DNA of 64,000 nucleotides from Tulasnella sp. 424 (Eukaryota; Basidiomycota; Agaricomycetes; Cantharellales; Tulasnellaceae): contig WSUB01000014.1 of assembly GCA_019633425.1 (NCBI GenBank), positions 352,243-416,242 on the forward strand, read 5' to 3'. Within the stretch, counting starts at the first letter, position 1. Each line of letters begins with the position of its first letter. This document shows positions 58,647-64,000 of the stretch, in pieces. The notes beneath the pieces were generated by a model. The model ran no database searches. It had not been told where the DNA came from and saw only the letters and a program-made list of their open reading frames with translations. Both the position numbers and the translations under genes were made by a program.

Positions 58647-59338
58647 TTAGACTTCGAGGTTCCCGGCGGTCTTCAAGGCCGGGTCAAAAAACACCTTGCC
58701 ACAGGTGCGGTCGGTGCAGACGTAAAAGAGTATCATCCGTGTTTCCTTGCGTTTGGACTGGTCTTGGAAGAAGACAGCGCTATTGGCGAATAGGATGAAA
58801 CCTGAGCTGGGCCTCGGCAAGGAAACTGGTTCTCGAACTCACTCGTCACGCCCACATTCTGGACACGTTATTTCGGCATGGGGCTACAGTATAGCACCAG
58901 GATTAAGTCTTTGAGCTCGAGTTCTTGTTTGGGAGGCGCGACACGGTGAACAACGACTTACCAGAGTTGGGTCATCCCCCAAGAATGCGGTCACTCCCGC
59001 CTGCTCTCTACCAGAGGGTCAACCAGGTCAGCACTATCACCAGTGACGGACCCAGTCAGACACCGACCTGTTATCAATCAGCAAGTCATGCCTAAATACA
59101 GTGATGTTTTTGGCCGGTTCTTCGTTCTGACACGATTGGCAATGTTGGACCATGATCCGACGCACGGGGTCAGCCTAAAGGCAGACATCCAGTCAGACAT
59201 CTACCAATCACGTTCAACGATTCAACAATCACCTTGGGTGCCAGGATGTTGTTGCTACCATTTGAAGGGTTTGAGTAAGCGGTTGACTGGCTGAAAAAGG
59301 CTGACATACCATTCGCTACAGAACTGCAAAGTGGCCAT
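58647..59338 (-). CDS. RPB9: RNA polymerase II subunit RPB9
   Basis: Zinc-ribbon subunit at the Pol II lobe/jaw, affecting start-site choice and fidelity. No long open frame exists, so the gene was found by splicing. Exon 1 (59338-59310) and exon 2 (59254-59233) give MATLQFCSECNNILAPK. Exon 3 gives ADPVRRIMVQHCQSCQNEEP and AKNITVFRHDLLIDN. Exon 4 gives EQAGVTAFLGDDPTL, exon 5 gives PHAEITCPECGRD, and exon 6 gives AVFFQDQSKRKETRMILFYV and the final CTDRTCGKVFFDPALKTAGN, ending LEV, TAA 58649-58647. All introns have GT...AG ends and keep the frame, and the total is about 125 residues, as expected. The last cysteine pair is C-x4-C, where the family normally has C-x2-C. It is divergent from PalC, with starts 218 bp apart. 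Confidence 0.9.
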
Positions 59339-59556
59339 CGAGAGCAAAAATAGAATTTATAAACAATGGCGAATTTCGTTCGTTACTGAATGTCCTCGCT
59401 GGGTAGTCCAAGTCTTCCAAGCGAACGACGGGTGGTTTGACCAGGTGGTGGTGGCGGAAACGACTGGAAAACGAAAACAAACTATCGCCGGATATCCGTC
59501 TACCCCCGTTGTTTGGCTCCCCATCTCCATCCGACGACTTCAACCGCAACAAGGAG
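59339..59556. promoter_or_regulatory. Bidirectional promoter between RPB9 and PalC
   Basis: 218 bp lies between divergent start codons. No TATA box is evident. AACAAGGAG directly precedes the PalC ATG. Confidence 0.5.
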
Positions 59557-61137
59557 ATGGCTCCCTATCAGTACGAACTCCCCACGACAGGGGCGGTCTC
59601 ATTTACGGATATTTGCATCGATGGAACTGGATCCTACACTGTTGCATTGGTAGAAGCTACTACCGCTCGGGCAAACCTACGCTCCATCCTGAAGGAACAC
59701 AAGCACGGGGCGGGAGAGAAGGACTACTTGAGGATAATAAAGGTTGGAATGGACGACTCATATCATTGAGTCTAAGAACTCACTGTAACTTGACACTGAA
59801 ACGAAACAGACGGCCGATGGTTACCTCCCTCATATTTACTCCATCATTGCATGCGTCACCGCGGGGGAGCTATCTCTCCGGAACAGTCCAGGTGAGAGGT
59901 GTATCCAATATCAAAACGCCCTGTGCTCATGAATCGTATGTTCATAGTATTCAGCTGGCGATCGACACTATCAAGCCGAGGTTTTGCAACACCTTCCTCA
60001 CGAACGGACGTTCCTTCACTTTACGCCGACCTAGCTTTCACTCTTCTCACTCTTGCATACGCATATTCAAACCTGTCGTCGGTGACCCTTGCCGCCATCG
60101 GTCAATACGAGCTTGAACGGACCATATCGGATGCCGAGCGGAAAGCCAAGGATGAGAAGCTCAACTTCGCTGCGAATCTCTTGGCAAGGGCTAGCGGCGT
60201 GTACGAACACCTTGCCGAGAGGGTTCTTCCGGAATGGGATAAAGCTATTGGCGCTACGAAGACAGAACGGCCTCCGGAGCTGGCTAAAGTCGTTGTCACC
60301 GCGCTTGCTAAGTACGTGATGTGGGCCAGAGATCGCAGTCCCCAGCTGATTTGTCTTTTCTCCCGTCCAGATTGGCTGTCGCTGATGCCAATCAACTGGC
60401 TATCCGCAAGCTCATGACACGCTCCGCCTACGACTCCACTCTAACACCAGGGCCACCGCTGCCAAAGTCACACCCACCGACCTCGCTTCTTGGTAAACTG
60501 TACATCAATGCTTCTTCTCTTTATACCTCCGCTCTTAGCCTGGTCAATGCTGCCTCCCCGACATCAAACGATTCGAAAGAGGTGAACGCGCATCTTCGAC
60601 ATTATCTCTCAGACGAGAGCACTTTCTGCTCGGCAATGTCACACAGGTGGTTTGGAGTAGATGCGGGGGAGGCGCCAGGTCGCTGTGGTGAAGGAGTCGC
60701 TTTCCTAGCATGGTCGAAGTCCGAGCTGGAGAGCCTAAAGGAAAACAAACTCAAGCTTTCTGTGGGTAAAGCGACTAAGGAGGAGAAAGCGGCGAAGAAG
60801 GATAGGCTAGCAGATGAGTTAGACTCTGCCAAAGTCTTCCTCAAGTACTATCAGAAGATGAACGATTCGGTATTACCCCGTCCCTCATACTCCTTGAGTT
60901 GCTTCTAATAGTCTACTATCTTTCCAGGTTCACTTTAACCCCGTTCCTTCGAATGCCGAAATCCGAGGGAAAGTCCCTGAAGGACGAGTTGCAATTCAGT
61001 CGAAAGCGTACGAGCCACCTATGCCGTGCTTTGGACCAACGTCAGAGGAGGGTCTCCGGCGACAGGCTGAGGCCGTGTCTCTTGAAGAAATTACCGGCCA
61101 AGATCCGGATGCCTCTGGAGACGGAGGTGCAGACTAG
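59557..61137 (+). CDS. pH-response regulator PalC-like (BRO1 domain)
   Basis: BRO1-domain protein of the fungal ambient-pH (Pal/Rim) pathway; it binds ESCRT-III and recruits the PalB protease at the plasma membrane or endosome. The start gives MAPYQYELPTTGAVSFTDIC. Blocks: LVEATTARANLRSILKEHKH, YLPHIYSIIACVTAGELSLR, VFSWRSTLSS, SLYADLAFTLLTLAYAYSNL, ISDAERKAKDEKLNFAANLL, ARASGVYEHLAERVLPEWDK, LAVADANQLAIRKLMTRSAY, DSTLTPGPPLPKSHPPTSLL, KVFLKYYQKMNDSVHFNPVP. It ends GDGGAD, TAG 61135-61137. These match the PalC/BRO1 pattern well; other BRO1 proteins (Rim20/PalA, Bro1) carry extra V and proline-rich domains not seen here. It converges on the HAD gene with 71 bp between stops. Confidence 0.87.
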
Positions 61138-61208
61138 GCCCTCCTTTGGGTGTAACTTCATCATCACTAGATCTATTGAACACGTTGAATTTATAATTTG
61201 ATCTAATT

Positions 61209-62304
61209 CTATTGATCGTACGGTGGGAGGCCCCAATCCTCGGGTTTGAACTGCTCAAGAGACTCGAGGACGCAATCCGCTCCGTAGGTCTCGTTGGGTG
61301 CTAGCGTCCGTAATTTCTCATCGGGTACCCAGATTGCTGTTTCCCAGCTATCATTACCATCGTGTCGAAGAATAATGTCACAGCGCGGCAAGGTCCACTT
61401 ACTCTTCATCCCAGCTCGTCGACCAGCTTCCAGTCCAACGGTCGAGTCCTCCAGTACCAAGCCTCGTGCTCGTTCTGCAAGAAGGGCTTTCCCTTCCTCT
61501 CCCTCTGCATCCAAGGAGCTTACGTCCCCTGTACCCACCTTCCTCCCCAACAGTTCCGCCGCTAGCAAGAACACATCGGGCCGAGGTTTATTACGATCCT
61601 CCAAGCGAAGGTCTTCTCTACAAATAACTCCCTTCGCGAACGGTTCGAAGAGTTCTGGGAGATGCTTCGTCTTCAAGTAGTAATTGCGTTTGAGTGACCC
61701 AGTTGCAACCGCCATAGGGATCTGGTGCTTCGCTAGGTGCTTGACGAGTTTAATCACTCCCGGCAATGGTTGACAGGTGTGGAAGAGGGCGTCTTGACGA
61801 GCTCGACGCTCAGTGACGTACTCGTCGATTGAGAGCGGAATGTCCGGGAATCGATTGAAGAGCCATTCGACAGCGACGCGCTCCGCTATAAGGTTCCAGG
61901 AGGGCAATAGGTGTTTAGCAGGAATCGTTAGCGTAGACTCGGAGGGATCCATCTCACGCTTTCCCATCATCGAGGATCTAATGTCCCAGGTAAATTCATG
62001 CCCGTACCGCGAAAGAATGCCGCCTGAAGGATGGACGAATCCATCAAGCGACAATACCACGAATGCTGTGCGATGATCTATCTCACCATCAGCCGCCATA
62101 TAGACTCTTTCTGAGTCTCTGAGGGGCATGCATCATGCTGCTTTAGTTGTTAACCTACTTTCGAGGGACTGAATCGGAAACTCACATCATGAGGCCGTCC
62201 AGGTCGAAAAGCTAGCCCACCGAATGTCTCTTCGGTTCCAGCGATTCTTGAACAACACCAAGTTCACTCACAACATATTCTATCGTTCCTCTGGACTCTG
62301 ACAT
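61209..62304 (-). CDS. HAD phosphatase, HDHD1/GS1-like
   Basis: Haloacid-dehalogenase-superfamily phosphatase; close relatives hydrolyse pseudouridine-5'-phosphate or sugar phosphates. Two introns must be removed at the 5' end: MSESRGTIEYV joins LFDLDGLMI (motif I, D-x-D), which joins DSERVYMAADG. A third in-phase intron (acceptor CCTTCAG) leads to GILSRYGHEFTWDIRSSMMG. Then: IPLSIDEYVTERRARQDALF, LPGVIKLVKHLAKHQIPMAV with ATGS (motif II), KPRPDVFLLAAELLGRKVG (motif III Lys), and LVLEDSTVGLEAGRRAGMKS (motif IV acids). It ends KPEDWGLPPYDQ, stop 61211-61209. All catalytic motifs are present. A decayed partial copy lies upstream at 62515. Confidence 0.88.
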
Positions 62305-62514
62305 CGTTGGATTACTTCGAGATGGATAAACGGGAATGAGGGTGGAGGTCTAGCGTACCGCGTAGAAGTCGATTCACACCAATCTCCGCTGTGAAGCCGT
62401 TAGTCCGTTGCTGTAACATAATTCGCGGCAGAACGAGATCGATCGTGGTTCAGCAAGAACAGCAGAAGCGAGAGATGCCAACTTTTGCGCTCCCAAATCA
62501 GAACCGACATTCGA
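62305..62514. other. HAD gene upstream spacer
   Basis: No gene. It separates the HAD gene start from the decayed duplicate of its 3' part. Confidence 0.35.
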
Positions 62515-62845
62515 GAAGGAGGTCTCGTCTGGTGCAAGCGCCCGTAATTTCTCCACATATATCCAAATTGCTGTTTCCCAATTATCATTATCAACATATC
62601 ATAAAATTACAGCGCGGTCAAGTCCACTTACTCTTCATTCCAGCTCGTCGACCAGCACGGTCGAGTCCTCCAGTACCAAGTCTCGAGCTTGTTCTGCAAT
62701 CAGGGCACTCCCTTCCTCCCCCTCTGCATCCAAGAAGCACACGTCTCCTATACTCCCCCGAAGTTCCGCCGCTAGCAAGTACACATCGGTCCAAGGCTAC
62801 CACGACTGTCCAAGCGAGGGTTAAATAACTCTTTTCGCGAACGCC
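62515..62845 (-). pseudogene. Partial decayed duplicate of the HAD phosphatase
   Basis: Aligns by eye with 61295-61640 of the adjacent gene in the same orientation, covering motif IV and the C-terminal part. Shared stretches include CGTAATTTCTC, TTGCTGTTTCCCA, CAGCTCGTCGACCAGC, CGGTCGAGTCCTCCAGTACC and GTTCCGCCGCTAGCAAG. Several indels break the frame: a deletion of about 10 nt at the motif-IV region, and a shortened stretch after CTCCTATACTCC. It lacks motif I and a start. A tandem partial duplication is inferred. Confidence 0.85.
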
Positions 62846-63353
62846 GTGACGGTGTCTAGTGCAATTCCTTGGTGGAGCCACTACAACGACCTGTTCAGAT
62901 TCTCAGTTGAGACAAGATCCGTATATCCCAACATACTGGGACCGGCTACCATATCAAGCGCTACCTGCTTTGTTTAAGCCTTTCGCACCCGCGGGGAACA
63001 ACCGTCGAAGCGTGCGGGGTTTCTTCTCCAAGACTTGAATTCAGGCTGAGTGAATCGCTTTCGTGCCTTTGGTGGTCGCAGAGAAACAGAATAAATATCC
63101 GAAACAAAAAACGTGCTCAATCGTTAATAAATAATTAGGATAGGTGAATAAGAAACCGCTGAGACTTGACGGGATACAAAAGAGGCAAACAAAATCAGGA
63201 GAAGGAATTTCTTTTACGAGTCGCTGAAGGGAAAACTAAACCAAGTGGCCGACAAAGATTGAAAGAGGGAAACAAGGGGGGAAAAAAAAACCAAGTCCGT
63301 CGAGGTATATGAAGCGAAAAGAATAATTAATCAAATCTATAGAAAGTTCGCGG
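62846..63353. other. Spacer, no gene seen
   Basis: AT-richer sequence with a run of A at about 63283. It probably holds the 3' UTR of the minus-strand gene at 63354. No domain or repeat was recognised. Confidence 0.35.
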
Positions 63354-63872
63354 TCAGGCATCGTGACGAAGACGTATCCGAGGAAACGGCACAAACCTTC
63401 TAGGGCGGGTCGAGCTGCTCCCGAACCATTGTGCAGGAGCTGGTGCCTGCGATAATGTCCTAGCGGGTTCTTCAGAGACCAGCTCCGATTCCCCCGAACA
63501 ACCATCATCGTCTGACACTTCGAAAGTTCGATGGCCCGCTCTCGCCAGCTCCAGCTTCTGCTCCTGATCCCGTCCTTCTCCCGAGTTGGTACTCCGTTCT
63601 GCAGCCGCGCAGACGGACTTCAAGAAAGGGGCGACGCAGTCGCCGCACACCGGGTATGCCAGCGGGTACTGCTGACAGTCGGGGTCGACGATGCCGAGTC
63701 GAACAAGGGATTTTTGGAGCTCTTCGATGTTGAGGAGGTCGGTCCTTGCCGGCAAGTCCAGAAGAGCAGCTTGAAGGTCAGAGTTCTTCTTCTCGAGAGC
63801 AAGGCAGGCCTCAATCCTTGCTTTCTCCGCTTTTCGGTGGCGCTCGCGTTCCTTGACAATCACCTCCTCCAT
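63354..63872 (-). CDS. Hypothetical protein with N-terminal coiled coil
   Basis: Not recognised. One open frame of 172 codons. The first 40 residues are strongly charged and heptad-like (MEEVIVKERERHRKAEKARI, EACLALEKKNSDLQAALLDL), consistent with a coiled coil. A middle segment holds CQQYPLAYPVCGDCVAPFLK with a CxxC pair. The C-terminal half is acidic, then basic and Pro/Ser-rich, so likely disordered. Strong third-position G/C bias supports coding. The start may not be complete: CGCTAAG just before the ATG could be a splice acceptor, in which case the gene extends upstream beyond the window. Confidence 0.55.
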   Translation of the reverse strand: MEEVIVKERERHRKAEKARIEACLALEKKNSDLQAALLDLPARTDLLNIEELQKSLVRLGIVDPDCQQYPLAYPVCGDCVAPFLKSVCAAAERSTNSGEGRDQEQKLELARAGHRTFEVSDDDGCSGESELVSEEPARTLSQAPAPAQWFGSSSTRPRRFVPFPRIRLRHDA

Positions 63873-63897
63873 CTTAGCGTGGCTAGCGATTAGGGCT

Positions 63898-64000
63898 CCT
63901 ATCGGATCGGATCGGACCGGATTGGATGGAAATCCGTCGGTTTGGAGGTGTCTTTGGGGGCAATCCGGATCCGAAGCTCGGACATCCGAGAATCCGATTC
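63898..64000. repeat. Degenerate GGATYSG-type short repeats
   Basis: Units such as GGATC, GGATT and ATCCG recur about every 5-11 nt (CGGATCGGATCGGACCGGAT near 63903, then ATCCGGATCC and ATCCGAGAATCCGATTC near the end). It is a low-complexity tract cut by the window edge. Confidence 0.5.

Overview
The window is nuclear DNA of a filamentous basidiomycete, most likely an Agaricomycete. Genes are compact and broken by many introns of about 50-80 nt with GT/GC...AG ends. Several coding exons are tiny (4-29 nt). The gene set includes PalC, a peroxisomal-type thiolase, an expanded-loop Zn2Cys6 regulator, fungal TKL kinases and an F-box relic. No rRNA, tRNA, CRISPR array or intact transposase was recognised.

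Layout. 0.9-2.0 kb: ribosomal protein uS2/RPS0 (-). 2.3-5.6 kb: Zn2Cys6 transcription factor (+). 5.7-10.1 kb: ketone-body/beta-oxidation pair, succinyl-CoA:3-ketoacid CoA-transferase and 3-ketoacyl-CoA thiolase (both -). 10.3-14.1 kb: divergent chromosome-biology pair APC8/CDC23 (-) and SMC5/6 subunit NSE4 (+). 14.2-16.3 kb: monocarboxylate-type MFS transporter (-). 16.5-29.2 kb: a rearranged block holding a decayed PIG-U copy, two tandem paralogous double-kinase genes, a second small PIG-U fragment, an inverted repeat, and the intact PIG-U gene. 29.4-36.2 kb: Tudor-SN/SND1 (+), PC4/SUB1 coactivator (-), quinone oxidoreductase (-). 36-39 kb: gene-poor, with one disrupted small gene. 39.2-41.1 kb: DNA primase large subunit (-). 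41.4-44.7 kb: a dead F-box gene between inverted repeats of about 0.5 kb. 47.2-50.6 kb: two redox enzymes, old yellow enzyme and a medium-chain reductase (both +). 51.0-64 kb: RPS23 (-), TM9/EMP70 (-), a DUF1279 mitochondrial protein (+), thymidylate synthase (-), an RPEL-repeat protein (-), RPB9 (-), PalC (+), a HAD phosphatase (-) with a partial decayed duplicate, and a coiled-coil protein (-).

Four coding regions were recovered only by splicing by eye: RPB9, the PIG-U N-terminus, the RPS0 C-terminus, and the zinc cluster, which is spread over micro-exons.

The most interesting system is the tandem pair at 18.4-26.6 kb. Each gene encodes an N-terminal NAK-like domain that has lost the catalytic HRD and DFG aspartates, then a Ser/Pro-rich linker, then an apparently active TKL-type kinase. 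This pseudokinase-kinase order resembles animal JAKs and plant tandem-kinase immune proteins. The block was built by segmental duplication that also scattered pieces of the neighbouring PIG-U gene.
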